Assembly: GCA_905250115.1 (NCBI GenBank)
Contig: CAJNOI010000051.1
Coordinates: 62,001-126,000 of the forward strand
Length of the DNA: 64,000 nucleotides
Direction of reading: 5' to 3'
From: Adineta steineri
Lineage: Eukaryota; Rotifera; Eurotatoria; Adinetida; Adinetidae
A program made the translations under genes and the position numbers. Below the pieces are notes generated by a model. That model was not told where the DNA came from. It searched no databases and was given only the letters and a program-made list of their open reading frames with translations. Shown one piece after another: positions 25,401-39,001 of the stretch (its first letter is position 1; every line of letters starts with the position of its first letter).

Positions 25401-28400
25401 ATTATTTTTGATATGATTTCATATATGTATAGTTCTTTTATTTAGCTCTTGATTTATGTGCATTAAATAATCGTAGTTGTCTTAATAATGCGACCTGTAT
25501 TAGTAATCCAGTACCCACTTGTAATTGTAGTTCACCACTTTTTACTGGAGCTCGTTGTGAAGTATGTGATCAAAGAAAAATTCTGTTTTAATTGTTTATT
25601 GTTTTTACTTTAAAGACTTTTCTTCCATGTTTATCATCACCATGTCAACATAATGGTACATGTTCAGGATATTCAAATGCAACAATTAGATGTAATTGTA
25701 CAACTTGTTATAGTGGACCTTTATGTGACATAATTGATTATTGTTGTTTAAATGTTTGTTCACCAAATGGTGTATGTTTACCAGGTTTGAGTAGTACATA
25801 CTTATGTATATGTCAACCAAATTATGTTGGAACAAATTGTACTACATTTAATCCATGTGCACTTTTACCATGTCAAAATAATGGTAAAATTGAATTTTTT
25901 GTTTTTGATTTTTTGAAATATTTTTTCTTTTTGTATTATTTAAGGAACTTGTGTTGTAACGAATGGAACAAGTTATCAATGCTTATGTCCACCAGGATTA
26001 GGAGGTATTAATTGTCAAACAACGACAAATCCTTGTGCAGTAACACCTTGCCGAAATAATGGACAGTGTATTAACCTGGGTACTACGTTTTTTTGTCTTT
26101 GTACATCTGGATTTAATGGAACACTCTGCGAAGTTCCAATTAATCCATGTGGAAGCAATCCTTGTAAATATTTTTTTTTCTAGTTAGAAAACAATCGTAA
26201 AAAAAAATATTTATATTCTTCTAGGTTTTAATAATGGATCATGTTATCAACAATTATTACAGGCGTCAGTTCCGGGAATTAGTTCTCCTCTTGGATACGT
26301 TTGTGTATGTAATCAATCATTATATTCTGGTGCACGTTGTGAAATTCCAGTTTCGCCATGTCCAACAAATCCAAATGTTCCTTCTCCCTGTCATAATGGC
26401 GGCACATGTATACCAAGTCCTAATGGTCAAACATATAATTGTTCTTGTCCATATCCATATTCTGGTCCATTGTGTGATCAATTGATTAATCCATGTTTAA
26501 TAAATCCATGTTTACCAAATGGTCAATGTTATTTAAATATAGCTACATCAAATTTTACATGTGTTTGTAATAATGCAACATTTACAGGTCCATTATGTCA
26601 AACTTTAGTAAATCCATGTGTATCATCTCCTTGTTTAAGTGGTTCAACTTGTGTAGTAAATGGAACAAGATTTAATTGTATATGTCCAGTTAATCGTACA
26701 GGTATTTTGTGTGAAAATATTTTACCACCATGTACAAATACAACTTGTTATAATAATGGTACATGTCTTTATTCGAGTACATCAGTAACATGTTTATGTC
26801 CACCATTATATACTGGTCTACAATGTCTTCAACGTATTGATTCATGTACACCATCACCATGTTTACATAATGGTACATGTCTTACTCAAACACTTACTAC
26901 ATTTTTTTGTTTATGTCCACCAACATGGACAGGAGTTTTATGTGAAACATTAGTTAATCCATGTTTAACATATCCTTGTTTCTTTGGTGGTACTTGTTTA
27001 TTAGATAGTTTATTTCAACCAACATGTGTATGTCCTCCAACACAAACAGGTATATTTTGTCAAATGACAGTTGAACCATGTGTTAGTGGACCATGTTATA
27101 ATAATGGTACATGTCTTTCAAATAGTTTAAGAACAAATTATACATGTACATGTCCTGTATTATATACAGGTGCTCGATGTGAAAATTTAGTTAATCCATG
27201 TTTACCAAATCGTTGTATATTTGGTACATGTTTTACATTAGCAAATGGTACATATTATTGTGCATGTATGCCTAATTATACAGGTCTTATTTGTGATCAT
27301 CCTATTGATCAATGTTCATTATTACCATGGTAAATTTTATTTAAAAAAAGAATTAAAATTGAAATTTTCCTTTTCTTTTTATAGTATTAATAATGGTACT
27401 TGTGTAAATTTGGGTACAACTTATATGTGTATATGTCCAACTGGTATGACAGGTCGGCAATGTGAACAAACACCAAATCCATGTACAAGTAGTCCTTGTC
27501 GAACAGGCACATGTTATTCAACAGGAACTCGTTATGTATGTGCATGTGACGCAGCACATACAGGACCATTATGTGACACACCATTAGATGCATGTCTTTC
27601 ATCTCCATGTCTTAATAATCAAACATGTTTACGTGATGCAACAGGTTTAACTTATACATGTCTTTGTGCATCACCTTATACAGGTCCACGTTGTGGAACA
27701 ACTCTTTTAACATGTTCAACAATAAATTGTTTAAATAGTGGTACATGTATACAAATATCATTAACAACAACTCAATGTTTATGTCCAGTGGGTTTTTCAG
27801 GCACATATTGTGAAATTATTGTAAATCCATGTCAATCAAGACCTTGTCTTAATAATGGAACATGTTTATCAACAGTTGGTAATTCATATTTATGTATATG
27901 TACACCAACTTATTCAGGAACATTTTGTGAACAATATAATCCATGTATGAATTTTGTATGTTTAAATGGTGGTACATGTGTTATTTCACCAACAGCTATT
28001 GGTGGTCGTGGTTGTCTTTGTACACCGTCTTATACTGGTACAGTATGTGATGTGCCTGTAAGTCCTTGTTTAAGTGCACCATGTGTTAATAATGGTATTT
28101 GTGTAATAACACCTGGTACAAGTAATTTTTCATGTGTATGTACACCAACATTTACAGGCGTATTCTGTGAAACATATATTAATCCATGTTTAACATATCC
28201 ATGTGCAAATGGTGGTACATGTTATCGTACTGCTGATAGTAAACCAATATGTGCATGTGCACCAAGTTATACAGGAGCTCAGGTTTGAAAATTAAATATT
28301 CTATAGTATAATTTCTTAAATATTTATTTCCATCTTAAATAGTGTTTTACTCGGATTGAACCTTGTTTATCATCACCATGCGTTAATAATGGTATATGTG

Positions 28401-31400
28401 TATCATCATTATCATATAATTATACATGTATTTGTCAATCAAATTATACGGGATCTCGTTGTGAGAATTTTGTTGGTTCATGTTCAACAACCATATGTTT
28501 AAATGGTGGTACTTGTGTTTATAATGGTTTAAGTGCTATTGCATGTTTATGTCCACCAGTATGGACAGGTACATTATGTGCACAACGTGTAGATTTATGT
28601 ACAACAACAAATCCTTGTTTAAATTCTGGTATATGTATTTCAGTATTTAATAGTACAAATCAAACAGTTATTCGATGTCAATGTTTATCTACATTTACTG
28701 GTAGAATTTTTTTTTCATTTTTGTAAAATCTTAAGTCTTATTTTTCTTAGGTCAATATTGTGAAACACCTATATCTCCATGTGTAACATTACCCTGTGTC
28801 AATGGTCAATGTTTATTACGTGCCGATGGAAGTGCAGTATGTTATTGTAATACGCAATGGACAGGCGTAGCATGTGATGTAATGATATCACCATGTTCAT
28901 CTCAACCATGTCTTAACAATGGTATTTGCTATTCAACTGGTATAACATATTCATGTATATGTACACAAGGTTATTCTGGTTTAAGATGTGAAATTATTTC
29001 ACCTAATCTATGTACAATAAATTGTGCTAATAATGGAACATGTGCAATACGTGCACAAGATAGTGTACCAATATGTATTTGTGCTGGAGGTTACACAGGT
29101 ACTCGATGTGAAATACAAATATCACCTTGTATACCATCACCATGTTTAAATAATGGTTTATGTTTACCATCAACATATACGAATGGTACATTAGGTTATC
29201 AATGTATTTGTACAGCACCATATACTGGTGAGTCATCTTAAAATTTATATCAAAAATGATTCGATAACAAAAATTTATTTTAGGTCAAATTTGTTCAACA
29301 TATCTATCAATTATATGTGGAAATACGAGTTGTTTAAATGGTGGTACATGTTTAATGAATGGTGATAGAACAATTTGTCAATGTTCAAGTTTATTTACAG
29401 GAACACGTTGTGAATCTTTAAATAATGCATGTGATAGTAAGATCATCTATTTAATATATTTTTTTTATTTTATATATATATCTTTATTTCTAAGGTCATC
29501 CTTGTGTCAACGGTGGTACATGTTATAGTACAGGTGGTATGGGTCGTAAAAAACGTCAAGCTACAGTACCACTTGGATATTTTTGTCAATGTCCAACGAC
29601 TTATACAGGTGGTCGCTGTGAAACATACCTGTCATTATGTGGATCAAATCCATGTCGAAATAATGGTACATGTTATCAAGATTCAACAGCAAATCGAATC
29701 TATTGTATGTGTTTACCAACTTTTACAGGAACATTTTGTGATACACCAACAAATGGAACAAATATTTGTACAAGAAATCCGTCCGTCTGTGTTAATGGTG
29801 GAACATGTCGAGTTAATTCATCTTTAGCACAAGGTTTTTCATGTGCATGTATGCCAACCACAACAGGTCTTTATTGTGAACAACCATTAGATCTATGTTC
29901 TATATATCCAACACCTTGTCTTAATAATGGAACTTGTGTAAGTTTTGTAGATTATTTATCTCTATTCCTTTTTTTTGTTTTATTTAAATTTAGATTTCAT
30001 CATTATCGGGTTACATGTGTTTATGTTCAGTTGGTTTTACTGGTACAAATTGTTCAATGACAACAAATCCTTGTAATTCACAACCCTGTTTTCGTAATGG
30101 AACATGTCTTGCTATTGGTACTCAATCATATACATGTATTTGTCCAACCGGTTATCTTGGTACTCGATGTGAAATATGTAATTGTCCATGTACTATCTAT
30201 CCATGTATGTCATAATTATTGTTATTATAAAACAAAATTTTATTAAAATATAATTTTATTGAATAGGTCTTAATGGAGGTGTATGTCGATCAACACCAAC
30301 TGGAGGTGTAGTATGTACTTGTCCAGCAGGTTTTACTGGTGTTCGATGGTACTGTTAGATAATTTATTTTAATTTTTTTAATTCTTTTTTATATTACATA
30401 GTGAAACTTCTATACTTCCTTGTGATTCGAATCCATGTAAGTTCTTGGTTTTTTTTTATCTCTTACGATTTAATAATTACTATATTATTATATAGGTTTG
30501 AATAATGGTGTATGTATTTATGATGCATCAACATTTAAAATAACGTGTCTATGTTGTGGTCTTGCAACGGGTACTTTTTGTGAAGTTCTTCTTAATCCAT
30601 GTAATAGTTCAATACCATATTGTTTTAATGGTGGTACTTGTTATCTTGATGCTACTACAAAACCAATGTGTCAATGTCCAAGTAGTTTTACAGGTAAAAA
30701 TTATTGCAAGAATTTTAGTTTTTTTTTTCTAATTTTGCTTCTAGGTCTCTATTGTGAAACATATTCAAATCCATGTTCAACAGTAACTTGTATTCAAGGC
30801 ACTTGTGTTATGTTAGCTAATTCAACATTTCTTTGTGTATGTCCATCAGGTCGTTCGGGTCGTTATTGTGAAATAGTTGATGCATGTTCCGTAACAGCTG
30901 GAACAGTTCCACCTTGTCGTAACGGTGGTACATGTATTCGTTTAACTGGTTCAGCATATATGTGTACATGTCCAGTTGGTTTTACTGGTGCTCTCTGTGA
31001 TATAGCAAATCCATGTTCAAGTATGCCATGTGCAGCAAATGCTACATGTGCTACTTTATTGAATAGTAGTGCGATTTGTTTATGTCCAACTGGTACAACA
31101 GGTAGTCGTTGTAATCAAACAATATTAACACCATTTTGTTCATCATCACCTTGTCGTAATAATGGTACTTGTGTTGGAACAACATGTTTATGTCCTAATA
31201 ATACAAGTGGTGCAACATGTAATGTAACAAAAACACCATGTCCAACAACTACTCGACCAACACTTGCTTGTGCCAATGGTGGTACATGCGTTGTAGGTTA
31301 TGGATGTTTTTGTACTGGAGGATTTGGTGGTGATGATTGTGAAACACCATTAAGTAATGGTTGTACAAGTACAACATGTTTAAATGGTGGTACATGTGTA

Positions 31401-34324
31401 CAATTATTTAATGGTACACTTGTATGTATATGTGCAACGGGATACACGGGTTCAAGATGTGAAGCTGCTGCATCATTATGTTCACCAAATCCATGTCAAT
31501 CGAATGGTACTTGTATTCCAAGTGGTACAACTGGTTATATGTGTATATGTCCATCGAGTTTTACAGGACCACAATGTAATCTTGTTACGAATGCATGTCT
31601 TTATACTCCTTGTAAGTTTTATTTCTAAAAAATTGATAAGAGAATAATCAATATAAATATTTTTAGGTTTAAATAATGGTACTTGTTTACCACTTCAAAC
31701 TGGTGGATATACTTGTATTTGTTTACCAATCTATACCGGTGCACAATGTCAAACAATTCTAAATCCTTGTTTATCATCACCATGTAATACAGGTACATGT
31801 GCAACTATAAATAATGGTTTAGCTTATACATGTATTTGTCCATCACAATTAACTGGTCCAAATTGTCTTTCTGCTAATCCATGTAGTCTTCTTCCATGTC
31901 TTAACGGTGGAACATGTGTACCATCAGGCCCTAGTACATATACATGTGTATGTGCAACAAATTATGTGGGTGCAAATTGTCAAACATATAATTTATGTTT
32001 ACCAAATCCATGTGTAAATAATGGAACTTGTACAATGTTAACAACAACAACTGTAGGATGTATGTGTACACCAATGTATTATGGTGCTCGATGTGAAGCA
32101 TTAAATCCATGTCGAAATATGACATGTGTTCATGGTATTTGTCAAATAAATCCAACTTTATTAACAGCACAATGTGCTTGTTATGCTGGATGGACAGGTG
32201 CTACTTGTAATATATCTCTTGCTTGTGCAAGTAGTCCTTGTATATATGGTACATGTATACAATCCGATACAACTGGTTATACATGTATTTGTATGACTGG
32301 TTATTATGGCGCACAATGTCAAACACCATTGGCAAGAACATTATGTGAAAGTAGTCCATGCCGTAATGGTGGTACATGTCAAGTAACAACCACTGGATAT
32401 ATGTGTACATGCCCAGTTTCTTATGTTGGTATAAATTGTGAAGTTATCAATCCATGTATAGCAAGTGGATTATCTGTATCATGTCAACCAATGTTAAGTT
32501 CTTCAGGAAATTATACATGTACATGTGCAACAAATCCCGTAAGTTAATATAAAAAAATATTCTCTATTTATTTATTTATTTATTTATTAGTGTGCAAGTA
32601 ATCCATGTCAATATGGAACATGTACTGTAATCAATGGTGGTCGTGCATATCTTTGTGTATGTTATCCAGGTTATCTAGGTATACAATGTAATTTACCAAA
32701 TCCATGTGATATCACAACATGTTCAAATGGTGGTACTTGTATAGCAACAATAAATGAAGCAAGTACACAAGTTACTCAATCATGTCAATGTCCTGCTTCT
32801 CAAAATTTTGTTGGAAAATATTGTGAACATTATAATCCATGTATATCATCACCATGTATAAATAATGCAACATGTTCCTATTTTATAAATGTAACATGTT
32901 ATTATTATTGTTCATGTCAAATTGGTTATTCTGGTGAACGTTGTCAATTTTCTTTATATCAAACTCGTTGTGATGCAGCTCATGTTACAAATAATTGTCG
33001 TAATGGAGGTACTTGTGTTATTATTGGTACAAGTATTCAATGTATGTGCGCATCATTATATACGGGTCCATTATGTGAAAATCTAATTGATATGTGTACG
33101 TTAAAAGTTTGTCAAAATGGTGGGACATGTACAATTATAAATGGTACAAATGTTTTATGTCAATGTCCAATAGGATATCAAGGAAAATATTGTGAATATT
33201 CAACAGATCCATGTTCATTAAAACCATGTTTAAATAACGGACAATGTATTGCATCAGGAACAACATTTACATGTAATTGTGGTCAAACAACATATACAGG
33301 TGCAAGATGTCAAACAGCAATGGTATCACCATGTTTATCAAATCCAGTATGAAAATATATATATATACTTTTTGTTTTTCTTTCTAATCTAAAAACTGTT
33401 CTTTTTTTGCGTAGTGTCTCAATGGTGGTACATGTAATATTGTTGGTACATCATATGTTTGTTCATGTCCAGCAGCTTTTACTGGTACATTATGTGCACA
33501 ATCATTAAGTTTATGTTCAACAATTCAATGTATTAATGGTGGCACTTGTTCAAGTTATGGTTCATTTGCTATATGTAATTGCCCAATAAATTTTAGTGGT
33601 GAACGTTGTCAATATATAAATCAATGTTATCCAGTTTCTCCATGTTTAAATGGTGGAACTTGTATATCTCTAATGAATAGTTATTCATGTCAATGTCCTA
33701 CTGGTCGAACAGGGACAACATGTCAATCATTATTTGATGATCCATGTGCAGGTCGTCAGAGATGTTTAAATGGTGGTACATGTACCACATTACACGGTAC
33801 AACCGATGCTACATGTTTATGTTCAATCAATTTTACTGGTGAATTATGTCAAAACGGTTTGAAACAGATTTTTTCTTAATTAATTTTTATATAAAATAAA
33901 ATTTTATTTTTTAGCTATATCGTCTATGCAAAGTACGACAACATTATCATCATCAATTGTAACAATTATTTCACAAAAATCATCAATAATTATTGGAACA
34001 ACATCATTGATTTATATTAATTCAACAATTGCACCATATATTTGTGATGATAGTCTAACAATTCCTTGTCCTGCTTATAAAGATTATTGTGGTCCTGAAT
34101 ATGAATTTTCTGGTGTTCCATGTCGAGTACATTGTCCAAGAACTTGTAATACTTGTAAGTTTATTAATATTTGAAATATAGATTTTTTTTATTTATTGAT
34201 TATTTCTAATTTTTGTTTAGGTTGTGAAGATTTTTATAAAGATGGTACATGTTCATTAGAGAACTGTCGACGTACTCCAGATCTTGAACGTTATTGTCGT
34301 AAAACATGTATTTGCAAAATATGA
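19499..34324 (+). CDS. Giant secreted Reeler/FN2-like/SEA-like/EGF/ShKT mosaic protein
   Basis: A single plus-strand gene of roughly 30 exons joined by short introns, coding for about 4,000 residues by rough count. ATG 19499 begins a signal peptide of about 20 residues. A Reeler-like domain follows, then alternating EGF, fibronectin-type-II-like and SEA-like modules to about 25.5 kb. Next is an almost pure series of about 60 EGF modules to 33.87 kb, then a Ser/Thr/Ile-rich linker and two ShKT-like six-cysteine modules ending at TGA 34322-34324. No transmembrane segment follows, so it is predicted to be secreted or matrix-bound. Frames join cleanly across every intron I checked and no internal stop was found. 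The gene could in principle be two fused predictions, but no promoter or terminal exon is seen inside. It has no recognised one-to-one orthologue. Confidence 0.8.
19562..19995 (+). other. Reeler-like N-terminal domain of the giant protein
   Basis: After the signal peptide, residues about 22-165 show the Reeler layout: SWFLMGARDSSQLIGTWQPF, then a cysteine in VIDCSTAT, QAVTNQNS, and a strand FTFYWMPPPSFNNRLTFVAT ending in a short IYYNN. Reeler domains occur in reelin and ferric-chelate-reductase-like extracellular proteins. The match is by pattern only. Confidence 0.6.
20087..25600 (+). other. Mosaic of EGF, FN2-like and SEA-like modules
   Basis: About one module per exon. FN2-like modules with C-x-FPF and WC or C near the end lie at about 20725, 21287, 22600, 24400 (CSFPFAYNGANYTTC then GFPWC) and 25090 (CVFPFIYKNESYSSC); more divergent copies lie at about 22075 and 23455. 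SEA-like stretches of about 100 residues without cysteines, rich in N-glycosylation sequons, lie at about 20250-20670, 21661-22010, 22980-23390, 24000-24330 and 24765-25030, each split by one intron. EGF modules sit between them. The repeated order suggests duplication of an FN2-EGF-SEA block. Confidence 0.6.
25613..33866 (+). repeat. Array of about 60 EGF-like modules
   Basis: I counted about 62 modules of the form PC-x(2)-x-PC-x-NNGTC ... C-x-CP-x-x-[YF]TG-x-x-C, each about 36-42 residues. The link sequence is mostly NPC or DPC. Long introns are absent and several exons carry many modules (for example 26223-27331 and 30498-30691). Most modules lack the acidic calcium-binding D-x-[DN]-E preceding the first cysteine, so most are probably not cbEGF. 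The neighbouring modules are clearly diverged, so this is an old expansion. Confidence 0.85.
34040..34321 (+). other. Two C-terminal ShKT-like six-cysteine modules
   Basis: The first module starts CDDSLTIPCPAYKDYC and ends CPRTCNTC; the second starts CEDFYKDGTC and ends YCRKTCIC. They are separated by one intron (about 34155-34221). The spacing C-x(7)-C ... C-x(3)-C-x(2)-C fits the ShK-like fold, which is widespread in secreted proteins of invertebrates and does not by itself imply a toxin. Confidence 0.6.
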
Positions 34325-34586
34325 TTATGACATAATTTTGTTTTAATTTTTATTTAAAAAAAGAAATATATATACATATATACATGAAAATCAGGAGTTT
34401 TTTTTTTGTCTTTTTCTTGTAAGTGATTTGATCAAATAAACTATTTCTCTATAAATCGATAAAGTGACACCCCTAACTATGAATCATTTGAACAGCTAAC
34501 AGAATGGAAAAAAAACAAATAATAACGATTTTCTTTGTATTCTAAACACATGTAGAAGAAGAATTATTAAAAGATAAAGTCAAACT

Positions 34587-37500
34587 ATGACCGAGTATGA
34601 ATATTTTCTAAATTTAAAATATATATTTTAAAATATTTTTCATGTAGACGTTCTGTTCATTGTACATTTCATAATGTATCAAATGATCTTGTTAAAATAA
34701 TTTCATCATCATTAAATATTCATACATTAGTAAAGCAAAAAGATAATAATCAATATTCTTATACATGTTCATTATCAAATGCTCGTCAAATTCGTTCGAA
34801 TCTTGCTGATAAACTTGATCAATATCCACAAATTTGGTTTTCAATTGATCATGATGATGACTCAACTATTTCTTCATCGTATTTTTTAAATAATTCAATT
34901 ATTCCGAATTATATTTATTTTGGTTCTTTACTTTCGACAGACAAATTTCTTATTCATTCTACTCCTCTTAATCATAAAAAACATTGGATAATTAAAATCG
35001 ATAATAAACAAACATTAATTATTGAAACACAAGAAGAATCAATACGTTTATCAATACCATTGAAATTTTTACATAAACAAATACTTGTTATTGATGGTGA
35101 AGATTTTTCTGAAATTATTTTTAATTATAATATGATATCAATTGAAAAGTAATGATTCCTTATTATAATTATTGAATAAATTCAGTTTTTTCTCTCTACA
35201 TAAGAATGTATGGAAATAATCCAATTGTTCAGTCATTAAATCAATGTACCGATTTTTTAATATGTCTATCACCGAAGTCAAATGTTGATCGATTTCTTAA
35301 TTATTTTCGAATAAATTATAATTATACAATTTATTATACAATTATTACAATTCAACGTAATCATGATCAATGGTCAAATAATTATCTAAATTCTTATCGA
35401 ACAGAGAATACACGTTATTCTATATCAATGTTACATTCATTAGGTTATGTTTTTGATGATAAATATTTAGATAATCAAATTCTTCAAAATCAAATGATTG
35501 AATTAGCTGAAGAGAATGAATGGAATTTTTATAATTTATCATTAGAAGCCTATGAACAATTAGAAAAATGTCATTGGTTTGATTTAACAAAAATTTTTAA
35601 TAAAAATTCTAGAAAAAAAATTTCTAAGGAAAATAATATTCAATATATATCTGTTATTTATTTAACACCAACTCGTTTATTAATTAAACCAAAAGAGAAA
35701 ACGAAAGGCCATCGTATTCTACATTATTCTTTATTTAAAAATATTAATCATTTTTGTCTAGTTTATATAAAACCAGATCCACCAAATTTATATTTAAATT
35801 CAAATAATCAAATGGTAGAATATTTTCAAGATAGATTTCAAAATGGTATTGAATTAAATGGATATACATATCATTTATTTGGAGCATCAAATTCACAAAT
35901 AAAAGATCATTCATTTTGGTTTTTAAAAGCATCATCATTAGATCAAATTCATCAAAAAAGACAATTATTGGGTGAATTTCATACAATACGAAATTTAGGA
36001 ACATATGTAGCTCGATTAGGTTTATGTTTTAGTAAAACTGATCCAACATATGTATGACTATTTTCTTTCTAAAAAAATGTTTTTGTTTTGAATATATATT
36101 TTTTAGATTGAATTCAAATATTGTTTAAATGAAAATGAATTTAATTATCGTGTCAAACAAGGTGAATTATGTATTATGATGATTGATGATATTGAAAGAA
36201 ATAGCCATTGTTTTACAGATGGAAATGGTTTAGTTTCAAAAGGCTTAGCAAAATTAATTAATGAAAAAGTAAATAAATCTTGTATTATTCCATCAGCTTA
36301 TCAAATTCGAATAGCTGGTTGTAAAGGTTTAATTATTATTGATCCACAATCAACATATGAACAATATTATATTAAAATTCGACCATCAATGAAAAAATTT
36401 GAATCTAATCATTGGATATTAGATATTTGTGGTTTTAGTCGTGCAAGTAAATACTTGTATTTAGAAAGTTGTTTCTTAAATATAATTATTTATTTCATTT
36501 CTAGCACCAACTAGATTAAATAATCAGTTTATATGGCTTTTATCAGATCTTGGAGTACCTGATATAACATTTTTTCGACTTCAACAACGATGGTTTAGTA
36601 AGAAACCATCACGTTCAAAATATTTCGAGTTAGTCATAATTTGTTGAATTTGTCATAGAAAAGTTATATTTTAGTGATTTATTGAAAAATAAAATTCCAT
36701 TACCTGTAAATGAATGTCGATATTTATATGGATGTGCGTTAGAATCTAATCTTGAACAAGGACAATGTTTTATTCGTTATGAAATTCTAAACGATAATGG
36801 ACAATCATTTTCTCAACCAAAATACGAATGTGTACGAGGAAGAGTGATTGTTACAAAAAATCCTTGGTAAATTCTTTCTAATAAAAAAAATTATTTTGAA
36901 AAAAAATAAAATTTTTAGTCCATATGCTGGTGATATGTTAGAATTATGGGCAGTTGATCTACCAGAATTATCTCATTTACATGATGTTATTGTTTTTTCA
37001 GTACGTGGTGAACGTATGTATATTATTTTGATTTAATTCCAAATGAAAATGAAAAAATTTCATAGGACCTGATTTTAATAAAATTGCTGGATCGGATCTT
37101 GATGGTGATGGTTATTTTGTAAATTAATTGATTGAATTTCTTTTTTTCTCATTTAAAATTTTTTTTATTTAAAAGATTTATTGGGGAGAAGAATTACGTC
37201 TTAAATATCAAGTTCCACCACTTGATTACACACCTGATGAAAAACAATATCAATCAACAGATATTTCTCCAATAGATATTATTAAATATTATCTTTCAAT
37301 ATTAAATGCAACTAGTTCAGGTGAAATATATAATTTACATGCCGTCATTGTTGATAAAAATTCTGAAAATTATTCTCAACGAACATGTCAACCATTAGCA
37401 ATTGAATTAGCTCGAATGTTTTCATCTTCTAGTTTGTTTTATATTATATCGAATAGATTTAATTTAATTTAATTTGTTTTATATTAGTTGATTCGGGCAA

Positions 37501-39001
37501 AACAGGTTATATTATTGATAAAAAACGTATTAAAGAAATTCGTGAGAAAATTGGAGGAAAATATCCAGATTTCTTAGGTAAAGAAAAGAATAGATCATAT
37601 CAATCGAAATCAATTGTTGGAAAACTTTATCATAATGCACTTAATTATAAATATGGAAATATCGATAAACTTGAAGATATTTTTGCTCAAATGAATATCA
37701 ATCCATCAAAAAATACAACTGATCAACTTCTCATTCCAACTAATAGATCCATACAATTACATCCTGGTTCTCCATTATCACCCATTCAAAATTCAATTTT
37801 AATAAACGTAAGTTTACTTAAAAAGAAAAATGAATGATAGGTAGACCTTAATGAAACATGAAATTTAGAATGATAGTTCGATAACATTTTACAATAAAAT
37901 TCCTCCACAATTTTTTCTAATCGATGGTATGCTGTCATCTTCATCATCCATACAATTATGTTCATCAACAAAATCATTTTATTCCGAACATTATGATCTA
38001 ACTCGACTTCGTATTGAACTTGATCCATTATCTTTTAATCAATTTAAATCTTGTTCTTCTCTATTCTATGAACAAATTTCTTCATGTCAATATTCTATGA
38101 ATGATAATGAATTATTGAAAATGATTATTTCATTTGGAAATATTTATCTATTAAAATATAACAATCAAGTTATATCGAATAATTCTTATCCAAAAACATT
38201 AGATTCTTTAATAAATAATCATTTTTTACCTCCATTATTTGATACATTTTTTCCATCAACAATTCTTGAACGAATTGAAATAACAAAAGAAAATAGTCAT
38301 TGTTTACAACAAATCTTTTATAAATTTAATCATCAAATTAAACGAAAAGTAGGAAAAATTTTTCTTTTCTTTTTGTGTAATTTTTTTAATTTTAGTATGT
38401 TCAATTAGAATCAGACTCAATTTATTTAATATTTCCATGGTTTAAAATGACTTTTATTGATCATCAACGTGAAATACTTCTTATTTGTTTAAATACACAT
38501 TCTAAACATGAAATATGTATACATTTTGATAAAAATGGTCGAATAAAATCTCTGAATAATCTACCAAAAATATTCTTTAAATGTTTTCATCAACAAAATT
38601 CATCTTATCATTGTGATATTCTTTATGAATTTCGTTCTTATTCAATAATAAATCAACAAAATTATTCATCTATATTTAAACATGAAACATTACTTGATCC
38701 AACACATCCTTTAACACTTCCATTACAAGATTATATTATTCCGATTATTTCTTATAGTATTATAAGAAATATATTTTATTATGATAATATTGAAGTACAT
38801 ATTATACGAACATATGTACCTATACATTATAAAAATGATGATTTTTATAAACTTCGTTGTACATTAGGTTATATTGAACAACTGGAACAACAAATTTCCG
38901 TCGAATTACATGTTCATATCAAGAAAATCGAAGATTTAAATCAAGAAAAATTACATGATATTATTGAAATAGCTAAGAAACTCAGTCAAATGTTAGATTG
39001 A
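34587..39001 (+). CDS. Cellular RNA-dependent RNA polymerase (RDR family)
   Basis: Cell-encoded RNA-templated RNA polymerase of the type that makes double-stranded RNA for small-RNA pathways. A tiny first exon (34587-34594, ATGACCGA) splices in frame to about 34648. Downstream the conserved core appears in order: GEFHTIRNLGTYVARLGLCF, the TDGNGLVSKGLA block with SAYQIRIAGCKG, VIVTKNP and PYAGDMLELWAVDLPEL, then the catalytic GSDLDGDGYF (about 37092-37120) spliced to IYWGEEL, and VDSGKTGYIIDKKRI. The C-terminal helical part runs to TGA 38999-39001. The product is roughly 1,250 residues over about 11 exons. The DLDGD aspartates are all present and no frame break was found, so activity is plausible. 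RDR genes are absent from most animals but known from bdelloids and nematodes. Confidence 0.9.

Noticed and set aside
25592..33880. Many antisense and alternative frames (for example 27387-27608 minus, 31931-32170 minus, 26234-26485 plus)
   Set aside because: They are shadows of the EGF array: regular Cys/Thr/Gly codons leave other frames open and give His/Tyr/Met-rich nonsense repeats.
34040..34321. Toxin gene
   Set aside because: ShKT-like modules are common structural units of secreted invertebrate proteins and here are just the tail of a giant mosaic.
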